21,433 nucleotides of DNA from Saccoglossus kowalevskii (lineage: Eukaryota; Hemichordata; Enteropneusta; Harrimaniidae), in contig NW_003106597.1 of assembly GCF_000003605.2 (NCBI RefSeq), positions 166,313 to 187,745 on the forward strand, read 5' to 3'. The notes beneath the pieces were generated by a model that was given only the letters and a program-made list of their open reading frames with translations, did not search any database and had not been told where the DNA came from. A program made the translations under genes and the position numbers. Shown here piece by piece: positions 1 to 10,278 of the stretch (position 1 is the stretch's first letter; the number at the start of each line of letters is the position of its first letter).

Positions 1-28
1 AATTATCCCGAAATAGTTCTAATTGTGT

Positions 29-241
29 TTAATGTGTATCGCACGACCTGTTACAATTAATTGGCAACTCCGGCATGACAGGGATTTCATAAAAATAGTC
101 GAGGTGATTGAGAAACAACATATAATCAAGTGCTTTCATCCGGTGATATATGGGTGCGTTTATTAGAAATATGCGAATTGATTGGACGATTTTTTCAGCA
201 AAGTTGAAAACATTGTAATGCATCACGACAGCATTTAACAT
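29..241 (-). other. Possible coding fragment, unrecognised
   Basis: A 70-codon minus-strand open frame with an ATG, extending about 11 codons further upstream to an in-frame stop. The composition is protein-like rather than low-complexity, with motifs such as RMKALDYML and EIPVMPELP. I recognise no family. An AG dinucleotide precedes the open segment on the minus strand (near 281) and could be an acceptor. ORFs of this size occur by chance in DNA this AT-rich, so it may be noise or an edge exon of a neighbouring minus-strand gene. Confidence 0.15.
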
Positions 242-1594
242 TATATATTGTCCAAGTAATTGATGAAGCCATGACTAAGTATAACAAGTTCATAAAGTGT
301 GCGCAGACGGTGTGCTGACTAGTTTTGATGTTCTTTTTTCATCTTGTCAATGTACTTTGTAATGTGTTCTACTGCTGAAAGTAGCGATACCGAACAAGGT
401 ACTTAGGAAGTACTTTTAGGTCTGGCTGAAGTCAACACACTTTTTTATTACTTTTCTTGAAAAGTGTATCCAAGTTAAAACGTATATATGTGTATAAGAC
501 CTATATATACATATACATACTCAGCAGTCAGCAGAAACTTCCATAATTTGGCTAAACTGTTGTGAATACTATTTATTGATCTTAGGTGGTGGAAAACCTA
601 CCTGTTATTTGTAACGTGTTCTAATTCTTCAACTTAAAGGTTCAAAAAGCACTTTATTGTTTTTAAGATATTAAATGGTTCGATCAGACGAAAACAGGCT
701 AATTAAAAACAATTTGAAAACATCGTATTTTCCAACATCTTACACACATTTTCTTGTTTACACATATAGATACGATCGCAAAATAGATTTTTTCCTTCCA
801 ATAAACAGACCAACTTCAAGTTGATGCTTGGAGGAAATGACAAGTTATATTAGGAAATGTGTTGTGCGTTCGTTCAATATAATTGCAAACATCGTGCCAC
901 TTTAAAACGTTTCATGAAACTCAAACTTAATCAATTATATCCAACATGACATATACAATCAGTTTGCTTATGTATATAAAACAGTCCCAGCAGCAAACAA
1001 TATACGTATTTATATACGACATATAATAGTCACGCAAGTAATACGGCGCAATGTAGGAGGCGTGATGTTTATTTTGCTTAAATTACCATTGTTTTGCATT
1101 TACCTCACATGGACAATTACCGCAGCACGAATATTCGCTTGATCACATCATATTCATAACATCATTATAAGTCATTTTGTTAGATTTATTAGTAAAGTAC
1201 ACTTAAGTCAGCTGTGTACTTTGGGCACAATACACCAACATTGTATATGATGTGTAGCTGTCTTGCCTGTGTTAGATAAGATAACAACCACTTAATCATA
1301 ATCACTTTAAGCGAAATACTTGACACTAATTCAAAAAAACTGAATATATCTGAGTTAGTTATCAGTTGATGGGATAAATATGTATGTGCAATTCAGACGT
1401 TGACACATAAGTGGAATAAAGTCTACTTTACTTAAACGGCAAAAAGGAATTGTTGTTTATTGTGTACTTCCCAATAACATTTAATATTATCTCATGATTC
1501 CTAGAATAATGCCATCAATCAAAATAATATCGTGAGGTCACTAAAATAACAGATCATTTGATTGCAATATCAATACTAGAAGTATATTGATACT
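242..1594. other. AT-rich non-coding stretch, nothing recognised
   Basis: No coding-like frame, RNA gene or recognisable repeat was seen on either strand. There are scattered short AT-rich tracts only. It is probably intergenic or intronic. Confidence 0.5.
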
Positions 1595-1600
1595 ATGTAT

Positions 1601-1636
1601 GGCAATGCATTATGGGATAGAACTTCTCATATTGTA
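1601..1636 (+). repeat. Imperfect direct repeat, copy 1 (copy 2 at 1760-1792)
   Basis: The first 16 bases (GGCAATGCATTATGGG) recur at 1760-1775 with one change. Similarity continues through GAACTTC and ATTGTA with a small gap. The copies are 159 bp apart start to start. Confidence 0.5.
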
Positions 1637-1798
1637 TAAATTACCATGCACCTACGTGAACTCAACGGAGGTGTGGGTTGATATATGGAGTGGGCTACGA
1701 GATGATGATTTGGTTTGTTTAGGCATAGTTCCACTACTGAGCATGTTACTGCGCATGTAGGCAATGCAATATGGGATCGAACTTCCATTGTATCCAAT
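1601..1798. promoter_or_regulatory. Paired ZNF143-like motifs with CCAAT and NRF1-like half
   Basis: Two imperfect direct copies of a block (1601-1636 and 1760-1792) each read, on the minus strand, close to the ZNF143/Staf consensus: CCCATAATGCATTGCC for the first and CCCATATTGCATTGCC for the second. An NRF1-like half site (TGCGCATG) lies at 1750-1757 and a CCAAT box at 1794-1798. These motifs co-occur in bilaterian housekeeping promoters. No gene start is visible next to them, so a promoter role is inference; they may instead be an old local duplication. Confidence 0.3.
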
Positions 1799-1799
1799 A

Positions 1800-4700
1800 G
1801 GAAAAATATCAAATTAAAAACTCACTATATTAAATTAAATTAAGTTAAAATGTATTTAAATGTTTTAAAATTATTAGGATTTACATCAATATTAATATAA
1901 TATAATATAAGATTTATCATCTCATGTCACGGTCACCAAGCAAAATTTCAAGTTATGAAAAATTGAAATATTTTCATAACATTTTGTATACTTCTGGCAT
2001 TAACCTATACTAACAAAAGCAATTTAATTTGTAATTCGGTCGGAACCTTTTAGTTGATATAATAAATCGATGTTGTAAAATGGGAGTGCTTTAAATTATA
2101 TCCATTATCTCCGTTTTTTGATCTTCAGGGATCAGGTTCAAACTTAAGTAGCTCTTAGAATTTTGAAGTGTTCACACTACATATGTGATGTGTTATCTGT
2201 GACTTACAGGTATTTATCTCAGACAGTGGCGCCAGAAATATAGTATATATACATTTGACGCCAGACATCTTTCATATAACATCACTCAACGTTTTTTTTT
2301 TTTTTCGTTTTTTTTTGGTTGCCAAAAAACGAATGACATTTCATCTGGGAGTAGGGAAAAATAAAGTGTTATTTCCATTTTTTTGCGTTTTCAGACAGTG
2401 TATTACAGTATATCATAATAGTATTATGCACATAAGCATTATCAGGTTCATACATTATCACAAAGCATCATGGAGATCTGATAATATAGTTTATATAATA
2501 CAAGTTGTTCTCGGTGTTTAGCAATAACAGTTTACCAAAAAACAAGTACATAAATATAAAACCGAAATATAAAAAGATAAGTTTACACAAGGAAAGCTTT
2601 ATGAATATAGTATGAAGCATTAATTAATGTATTCATGGTATTAGTGAGTATCAGGTATATAAATTTGCATATTTAATAATTTGTGATGGGCAATTAATTT
2701 AGGAAAATTTGGTCTTGGAGAGAACTCCATTCGAAAATATTATCTTCCACATCCTGTCATGATTGGTGTTTTGGTGTGCGTATATCTGCCACTTTCAATA
2801 TACAAACTGAGTATAGTCTAAATTGAGTCTGCGCAGTGATAACGTTGCATTCGTCATCGTATATTCCGTGTATACCTGATAGTACATGAAATACTTATTT
2901 GGATTTTCAAGCCTCAAGTGACTTGCGATGTTCGCCATATATTTAAGTTCATGTTTCTTGTGTTTTAGTTAGTCTGCTTAATACAGAAATCGGTGCCTAA
3001 AATGTTTCGTTTGTGATACTCTTGAGGTCATGGACGCTAGGCGGATTTCATAATATCGGAGTGGTTAGTATTTCAACATTTCAAACCATCAAAACTGTTA
3101 TCGAACGACAAGTTGACAGTCATGGACACTTTTCAGGATAACTATACACTTACTCTCACAACGTACGAATCCAAAAGTACCGACTTGTGAGGTTTATTTA
3201 AGAAACAGTTTTGTTTTCACTTCTCTGCTAAAAACAGTACTATAAACAGTGTGAAGAGTGACAAAATACAACTGTACGGAGAGGAAAAATATTAAAAAAG
3301 AATTAATTAATTAAAAGAAAGTAAACTGTCATCTCGCTCACAACACCCTGTTTTCTGATGCCTAATACATTTATTCACATTCGTATAATTTTTGTATAAT
3401 TCGTATCCCAGTGATTTTAATGCTTACTATACATCACACAAATTTTAGTATCACAGGAAAACGAACCACGTCTCTTTCCCTCTCAGGCCCTCGGTATACG
3501 AGGTAATAGTAGTACCCACGTAGTAGTACCTGCCAGTATAAACTTGGGGAGGGAATAACCTGGCAATATGCCATTTCTGTTACATTTATTTCCAATTCAT
3601 ACAATTTATTATCCCCAATCCCAAAATATTATAAATTCATCATTCAACAAGCCAGTGGCTTCATTAATTGATCAGTATAGAGTTGAAACGGGTGTGATAA
3701 AAAATCATCGTAATTTCGTGCGTAGAGTTTCAACATTTCTCGCAGACAACCGTTGACATTAACATGTGAAATTCCACACACTAATAGTGTGGATGAATGA
3801 TGAGAGAGGAGAGGAGGATTTAGCAAATTAGTCTAGAGTACCATATGCATCCCGTGTCATGATGTTAATATGATTATGTCTGGTAGTTGAGGCATTTTAT
3901 ATACACATATGTTTCATTGGTTTTCGGGTGTACGTGATGTGTCCGTAGAACCATTGCACCGGTGTTGGTATACCTACGTTCACTATACTGCCTCGCCTCC
4001 ATGTGATGTGATATATGCGTTAGTTTGAATATACGCGTCACTCCTTCCAGCTTTTAATCATAGTGACACTAGATTGGTATTGGACATTACTGTTTTTTAC
4101 TCATCTGCATTGTATTATCATCTGGTCACGTGACATTTAACCACATTTTACTTTCTTAACTTAACAAATCAATCAAAAGATTACTCTGGGCTACAGTAAT
4201 ACGTTCATCAACAATTACAACAGTCACTCAACAGTCGATCTAGTTTGTGATTAGGAATTTCAGAAAATATATGGATGATGGCTAAGTGCATTCTCTTGTA
4301 GCGTATGATTCAATCAATCTGAAAATGGTGGCAATACAAGTATGAAAAAGATTGTCCGAGTAGACACAATATGAAGCCTATCATGGTCCTGGCAGGGGTG
4401 TACTGAGAAGTTCACATTTTTAAATAAATATTATTCACTCATCACTTACTGAAAATGTCATGGTATTGTAGTCTTTGATTGCATTTATTTGGTGATATCC
4501 AGTATGTTGTAGTATAATAGTAGAATAATTAACTCTTTTCTAGCGCCACTTAATACATTACGAACCAACAACCACTGTGTTTGTTGGTGCCTTTATGATA
4601 ATTATTCACAATGATTATATTTAAATAATAACACATGCTTGTGAGGTTAATATCACGATTTGTTATGATCATGAACAACAGCCCGAGGGCAGACAACACA

Positions 4701-5079
4701 TCTTGCTATTGCTCGAATAACCATGTGTTATTTATTTTATCACATCGAACAGACATCAACCATCCACAATACACATTTACCATACATCACCCACACCCAC
4801 TCTCCCACAAAATAACAACACTTATATTTGAAAATATGCAATATTTTATTTTATCTATTATTATAACAAGTTTCACATTACTCAATAACATAATACATTG
4901 TTTGCTAAAAAAACTGCGAAATACACACAGTAAATGTTATTTTTAGCCACGGATACTCTTTGTAGTAACCGTGTTTCAGTAGTGTGAATCACTCAATTTA
5001 TCGTGTATAACATTTTTGAAATGAATTGAGAATTTCTCAAACGCAAGGTATTTGATCACTCTACAGATAAAAATGTCAG
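1800..5079. other. Long AT-rich non-coding stretch, probably intronic
   Basis: No recognisable exon. A search for the missing first receptor exon (TM1-TM3, ending in the D-R of DRY before a GT donor) found nothing. Two longer plus-strand ORFs here (2255-2521 and 4635-4946) are homopolymer- or AT-driven and look non-coding. A poly-T tract sits at about 2290-2320. Confidence 0.5.
2290..2320. repeat. Poly-T tract
   Basis: Two runs of T separated by a CG make a simple low-complexity tract. The ORF that crosses it is an artefact of the run of Phe codons. Confidence 0.7.
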
Positions 5080-5190
5080 AGTGCCGCGGAAGTGACTGGA
5101 ATTACTTTCTCACTAAAGTACCACATTCATTCACACGTCACGCAGCTTTAGAGCGTAGAACGCGCCACAGCGACCTCGGCTTTGTCGTAC
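5080..5190. promoter_or_regulatory. CpG-dense patch with ETS-like site
   Basis: About ten CpG dinucleotides fall in roughly 110 bp, in surroundings that are nearly CpG-free. GCGGAAGTGAC at 5086-5096 is close to the ETS/GABP consensus. CACGTCACGC (about 5135) has a CRE half-site, and a TATA-like TTCATATAAAA follows at about 5200. It lies about 1 kb upstream of the receptor exon. It could be an internal promoter or enhancer, but this is inferred from composition and motifs only. Confidence 0.25.
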
Positions 5191-5199
5191 ATTATTGCT

Positions 5200-6111
5200 T
5201 CATATAAAAAAAAATACCCTAAACACCAAAACAGATCTTACTTAATATCCATTCTGACACGAAGTATAGAATTTTCCTTTTTATCTATGCTTTCTCTCAA
5301 CCATATTTGACAGCACTATTATACAAGCGTTGATCGCCATCGCTTAATCATTAGTTCACAATTGTTTTTTGTTAAAAAAAACTACAATTTTCAAAATATC
5401 TCAAAACCGATAGTATAATCATATTTTCATAATCATCCTATTTTAGGTATTGACCAAAAATAAATCTCAAGTGTTTATTGATAAGAACGTCAAAGTTGAA
5501 ATCATTTATCTGAATATTAAAATGTATTCATTTAAGTCAACGACGACAATCGGTTAGTCAAATTAGCGTACTATTATTTACGCCGTGAGCTGTACAAGTG
5601 ACAAAAGAGAAGGTGTACGTACATAAATATATTTTAAAAACTATTAGTTTCTAAATTATAAGTCTAAGGCACACAGCACGTTCGCAAATATGCGTTCTTC
5701 TTTATTTATACACTTCTGTGCCAATCAGCTCAGTTAGGTAAGACATTATATTGTTACTGAACACTACGCAGACACCGAGTTAGATACTATCAACGATAAT
5801 TAGATATTCGATGTCACTGTACTTAAAACGAGTAGATATTGTGAGTGAATCTCGAGAGATCCAAACCTTGTTAGTCACTCAATATACACGTTAACAATGT
5901 AATCTGAAATTATCCCTTGTGACCTGACTGGATTCTGGATTGAATATCTGCAAATACTAGTAAAATGATAGCTCGATTATTGCCATATAAGCATACTTTT
6001 ACTCTTAGTTTTCTAGTTCGAAATAACGCAAAATTGGTAATATATTTTCACTCGGCCAGAGTGTTGAATTACTATAGTAAATGGAAGCCATTTCGCCGTC
6101 TCACTATTTAA
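5200..6111. other. AT-rich stretch upstream of the receptor exon
   Basis: No coding-like frame or repeat was recognised. It is probably the 3' part of the intron ending at 6132. Confidence 0.5.
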
Positions 6112-6132
6112 TTTATATTTTTTTAATTGTAG
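6112..6132 (+). other. 3' splice acceptor with polypyrimidine tract
   Basis: A T-rich tract followed by TTTAATTGTAG directly precedes the receptor exon. The AG at 6131-6132 leaves a single base (A, 6133) to complete a split codon before TAC-TAC-GTG. That fits a phase-2 intron between the second and third bases of the Arg codon of the DRY motif, an intron position that recurs in class A GPCR genes. Confidence 0.8.
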
Positions 6133-6850
6133 ATACTACGTGATTCACCATCCTATGAAGCCTCGATTACAGAAAAGAACAGTACTTGTGGTCACGCTTG
6201 GTACATGGCTGTTATCGTCCTTAGTAGCCTTACCTACGCCTTTGTTTACAACGGTATCCAGTGGCTACGATAGAGATGGGCGTCTTATCCACTACTGTGG
6301 CGAATACTGGTCTAACAGGCTGGCCTCGAGGGCCTACATCGCGTTCCTCACAGTGACGGAGTATCTTGTTCCCATGACGATACTGACGTTCGCATACTGC
6401 AGCATTGTGAGAAAGGTCTGGTTTCACCAGATGCCAGGCGCCACCACCGGCCGCAATCGCGATATTGCAGGCGAACGCAAAAAGAAAACCATACGAATGT
6501 TGATTCTCGTAATGATCTTTTTTGGTATCTGCTGGGGACCTTATTACATCTACAACTTATTGATCCATTTCAACGAAGATATTCTGTCAGACGACAGAAA
6601 CAACATGACCATGTTTTATATTGTTGAAAGCATCGCCATGAGCAACGGTCTACTCAACACCATTGTATATTTCCTCATGAATGATGCATACCGCAAGGAA
6701 TGCTGGGACATGTTGGCAGTACTTTTCAAAGTCAAGAAAGGGCTTGCCAGAAGAGGAAACCTGAGTGTAGTCACCACCACGAGGACATCCGCAAGAAGTA
6801 GCTTTCTAAATACAAGAAATTCTCGGTTGGGTAGAGTAAACATTCACTAG
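6133..6850 (+). CDS. Class A GPCR, terminal exon; prokineticin receptor-like
   Basis: This is a peptide-receptor-type G protein-coupled receptor of the plasma membrane; only the last exon is present. The frame is open from the acceptor at 6132 to the stop at 6848-6850. Numbering from the GTG codon at 6140, TM4 spans about residues 14-36 and the ECL2 cysteine expected to pair with TM3 is C53. TM5 spans about 66-92 and is followed by VWFHQMPG. TM6 is about 117-142 with the CWxP switch at 131-134. TM7 is about 157-180, with FYIVESIAMSN and NTIVY (residues 173-177) in place of NPxxY. C188 in helix 8 could be palmitoylated. The exon begins inside DRY (R|YYVIHHPMKPR). The TM5-loop WF-x-x-xPG block, the ECL2 YCG-x-x-W and the TM7 block are shared with vertebrate prokineticin receptors, whose genes also split near TM3. 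TM1-TM3 must lie more than 6 kb upstream. The GPCR call is secure; the ligand is inferred. A related peptide receptor is the alternative. Confidence 0.9.
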
Positions 6851-6913
6851 AAAATGAATATATTAAATATACGAATATGGTACTATTCTGTGAATACACA
6901 TGAGAAATTCACA

Positions 6914-6919
6914 AATAAA
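6914..6919 (+). terminator. Canonical polyA signal downstream of the receptor exon
   Basis: AATAAA lies 64 bp after the receptor stop codon, the first such signal downstream. It would give a very short 3' UTR. Further AATAAA copies near 7366, 8115 and 8227 could serve longer UTRs. Confidence 0.45.
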
Positions 6920-8338
6920 TCACGTCATATAAATGGACAACATTAATATGTCTTTACGATTAAGACAATATTTTTTTTCTAAGATTGTATTTGTGATCCA
7001 ACAAATAAGCACGTTTCCAATTGTTTGCTTTCTCACAAAAGTAGATTGGAAATCAGGACATCGTTGACAAGTGAGACCATCACACCACTAACAGAGATAT
7101 AGATGTCGTGGGTGAGTCCGGCACATACAAAGAGATACAAATTCCATTACAAGTTAACATTACAACTGTTAAACAGTTTTCACCAACATGAACCGTGTTT
7201 GAATAATGAAAGAAAATACAGATTTTACTATTTAAACTTCAATACACTGTTTATTGAAAACGTGACACACGTACAATTGGCAACTTAGAATTAACGTTTC
7301 AAATCGAAATTCGTATTTTCACTGAAATTATTAAACTGGTTGTTATGGTTACATAAAAGTCCAAATAAATTAAACCATATAACAATATTAATATGCAAAA
7401 TTATGTCAACAAATCATATAATATAATTATATTTGCATATTTATAATCATGTATTTAGATTCATAACGTTTGCACGTGACAATGTGGAAAGAAATTATTG
7501 CTAAGGAGATTGAACCGATAAGTGTGCGATGTTATTAGATATGTATATACTTGTTGAAGTTTCTGTGTCGATAGAAATGTGTGTGTATATCTGATCGTAT
7601 CAGTATCTCAGGTAGCAGATTCTATGTGACGCGTGTCCTCCATTTACGTGATATTACGTCATGTCTTTTTGGAGGTACATGTATAATGATTTCAGTGTTT
7701 GTGTTGAATTGTACGAAACACTTTGCAATACTGTATTTAAAAAAAAATGTTCTCGAACATTATATCCTGCACCTACTGTTTACCTAGATATGACAGGTTT
7801 CAGTCTTTCAGGGAATCAATTGTTAATCTAAATATTCGGGTATTTATTAATGCATTTTGCTATATGGTGTGAGTACTTAAAAAAGAAACGTGTATATTGA
7901 TATTTTATGCAAAGATTTTGATGTTGTTTTTTATTATGTACATAGAATAAGCGATATGTAACTACTACTTTGTCGGTGAAAGTAAAATTCGTTGCTATGC
8001 GTCCGTGGCAACCTGGCTACAATCTAATTTATCATCGTGTATATTAGCTAATGTGTGATCCTGCGACAAATCTACGTATCGAATGACAGTAAGTCTACAT
8101 TGGTTATAGCAGAATGAATAAAAAAGTAACCAATTCTGTAATTTGCACCCTCTGTGGTTTCAACAGATGGAAGAGACCAAGTTTACAGCGTCTATACTTT
8201 TTATTCAGTTTTAGTCGTCTTCCGTCAATAAAATATTCGATATATCCTAAATGACGAACGACTGCACGGAAAGAAAAGTTTAGCTATATGAACGGCATAA
8301 CTCACAACTGTTTATTTTCAGGAAATCGAAAACTGTCA
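6920..8338. other. Non-coding stretch, nothing recognised
   Basis: This is AT-rich sequence with no coding-like frame; the ORFs at 7103-7288 and 7581-7787 look like chance. It may include 3' UTR of the receptor gene. A short inverted repeat (GTTGC...GCAAC) occurs at 7991-8012. Confidence 0.45.
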
Positions 8339-8352
8339 TCGCTAGAGGGCGC
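8339..8352 (+). promoter_or_regulatory. CTCF-like core motif
   Basis: TCGCTAGAGGGCGC matches the bilaterian CTCF core (CCACYAGRGGGCGC) at 12 of 14 positions. It stands out in AT-rich surroundings. The same AGAGGGCGC string is also common in invertebrate repeats, so binding is not established. Confidence 0.3.
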
Positions 8353-8766
8353 TTGAGATCAAAGGTACTAGTATATTAAACTGACCTAATTCAAGTTTCA
8401 GCGGTGTGAAGGTTGCTGTTATTTGTTTTACCTTAAATCAGCATGGTTCATATATACAACATAATATCTACATTCCAGAAATGTCAAATCAATGAGATTG
8501 TCATAATTTTAAACAATAGTAAACCTATGTACGAACTTTTATTCATTCGAAGATTTGTATCACTATGGGCGGTTAGCCACTTCGAAGGTGGTTGGTTTGA
8601 TCACAATCGTTAGTATTATAATTATATAATTAGTAATATAATTTTCGATTTTATTTTTATTGACTTATTATTTGTTATAACACTGATCGATTCTTTTCAA
8701 TGTTAGTGTTCACGAACATGCTTTTGGTCATGATGATTTCAGAGATTTTTTCATGTTTATCTCTTT

Positions 8767-8785
8767 AAATAATAATAATAATAAA
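8767..8785. repeat. AAT microsatellite
   Basis: About six AAT units in tandem; a second such run lies at about 9144-9161. Confidence 0.8.
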
Positions 8786-8937
8786 TATTATATATCTGTC
8801 ACGTAACGTCATAAGTTACAGCGTGCCGTAATTTTGTGGTATTTTACGGGGTATTTTCATCCTACCATATTAGGAAACGCGAATTCCAAATCTGGAACAA
8901 TTTCATGCGTGAGCGTTTTCTAATAATAACAAAAACA

Positions 8938-9052
8938 AACATGGCCGCTCCGCGCGCGGCCCCAGGGTTGACCCGACCCGACCCCACACAAAGAAATATA
9001 CTAAATAGGTTCAAAACTTTTTATTTCGGCATTCCCGTGATGCACTCTTGGG
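8938..9052 (+). promoter_or_regulatory. GC-rich patch with YY1- and ZNF143-like motifs
   Basis: AAACATGGCCGCTC (8938-8951) resembles a YY1 site overlapping an ATG. It is followed by a CpG-rich run and a CCCGA tandem. TTCCCGTGATGCA (9032-9044), followed by CTCTTGGGA, resembles a ZNF143/THAP11 site. The plus-strand ATG at 8941 opens a short frame (MAAPRAAPGLTRPD...) that runs on to 9147. That frame could be a short first exon or an artefact of GC-rich repeats; I recognise no protein. Confidence 0.22.
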
Positions 9053-9102
9053 AGGAAAAGATGTATAATAATAATGTTATTGTGAGGATACTGCACGTCG
9101 CT

Positions 9103-9145
9103 CGATACTCTTCGTGCGTACTTTGCCGTTTCCTCCTAATAATCT
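9103..9145 (+). repeat. Short dispersed repeat, copy 1 (copy 2 at 19475-19512)
   Basis: The 36 bases beginning CTTCGTGCGTACTTTG match the segment at 19475-19512 at about 30 positions, in the same orientation. The flanks share GATACT and TACT fragments. The copies are over 10 kb apart. They may be remnants of one dispersed repeat family or of related exons. Confidence 0.4.
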
Positions 9146-9161
9146 AATAATAATAATAATA
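9144..9161. repeat. AAT microsatellite
   Basis: About five to six TAA/AAT units in tandem. Confidence 0.75.
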
Positions 9162-9353
9162 CTTTCGTTTTACCCTCGAATAAATAAAGCAGCTAATACA
9201 TAACGCAAAGCAATAGTGTGTGAAAATACATCAAAATTCTTACCCATCAACCTCTTTAATTTTAATAGTAACATTATCAGCTAATTTAATATGTACTAAC
9301 AAACGCAGACAGAAATGGATACTTGTCACCAAACAAACTACTCTCTGATCGGG

Positions 9354-9699
9354 AAGCCAATCAGTCAGAATCTTGTAAGTATCTTTGCACTGAGCCCAGA
9401 TCTGACGCTTTGCGTCAATGCTCTTAGAGTTTTCATTCCAAATCAGCTGTGATCAGCAAAACGAGATTTTACAGAACACGATATCAGGACATGAATGCGA
9501 GGGTGATGGAAGGGTAAACCGAATAGTTAAAGGGCGGTAGTCGTCCCGCTGCGCATGTGCGACATTTGTGTTGATAAACATTGATTTTCCCACAATCCAA
9601 TGCGCTCTTCTAATTGACATCATAAGTAATGTAATTAAAGCTTGGTAACGTCTCAGTTTGTACTCGCTGATCTGCACAACAGTCAAAGTCGCCATCTTT
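9354..9699. promoter_or_regulatory. Cluster of CCAAT, NRF1-, ZNF143- and YY1-like motifs
   Basis: CCAAT lies at about 9357. TGCGCATGTGC at 9550-9560 matches the NRF1 consensus at 10 of 11 positions. TTCCCACAATCCAATG at 9587-9602 matches the ZNF143 consensus at about 13 of 16 and contains a second CCAAT. On the minus strand AAAGATGGCGAC at 9688-9699 is YY1-like and overlaps the ATG of an 80-codon minus-strand ORF (9453-9695, beginning MATLTVVQISEYKL). The combination is typical of TATA-less housekeeping promoters. Which strand it would drive is unclear, because the NRF1 and ZNF143 sites lie downstream of the minus-strand ATG. Confidence 0.3.
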
Positions 9700-10278
9700 G
9701 TTTATATGAGACCCATATATCTCGCGCAAACGACACAATACATTAAATTTCTTAACGTAAAGCAGTAAACAAAAATTGCATATATCTTGTTTACAGAGCG
9801 GTAATTTTGTCCACCGTTTACTTTCACGTTGCATTGCACATATGCTCAGGAACATGCTTTAGTGTACTGCTTTCAGCATTCAGTATCCCTCTTTCAGGCA
9901 TCTTCAATAATGAATTCATTCGCAAATGTGGGTGACCGTTTTATTTTAATTTGTTTGTGAAAATGCAGTCCAGGCTAGTATACCGTGCATACATGGAAAG
10001 CCATTTTAAGTCATTAATGGGTGTTTAAATTGTATTTATGAGGGAGGATGCGAGAGCCTTTATCAATACAGTGCTCGATGACGGAGTGTGGAAGGCATAT
10101 ACTGATACAACTCTTTGACATGTTATCTATGTTTCACGTGCACATTAGGCTCTGTAAACTGAATGTACTATATGTGAATTGCAAATCAGCACGATTTTAT
10201 GAATACTAAGTCTTGTTTCTGCTGTATTAAAAGAAATTGCATGAAAATGTATATAAAGTTCAAAATTGGCGTCTGTAC
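9700..10278. other. Left flank of the Gypsy element, no gene recognised
   Basis: No coding-like frame I trust. The sequence just before the 5' LTR (...GTCTGTAC) does not match the sequence just after the 3' LTR, so no target-site duplication is visible for the outer element. Confidence 0.4.

Noticed and set aside
2255-2521. 88-codon plus-strand ORF
   Set aside because: It runs through a poly-T tract giving a string of Phe, and its composition elsewhere is that of AT-rich non-coding DNA.
3508-3533. Repeated GTAGTAGTACC words
   Set aside because: Only two short units; it is too small to be a meaningful tandem or palindromic element.
4635-4946. 103-codon plus-strand ORF
   Set aside because: It is AT-rich with no motif or domain-like pattern and no plausible splice or promoter context. 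ORFs of this length are expected in such composition.
7991-8012. RFX X-box-like inverted repeat GTTGC...GCAAC
   Set aside because: The spacer between half sites is about 10 bases, while functional X-boxes have 0-3.
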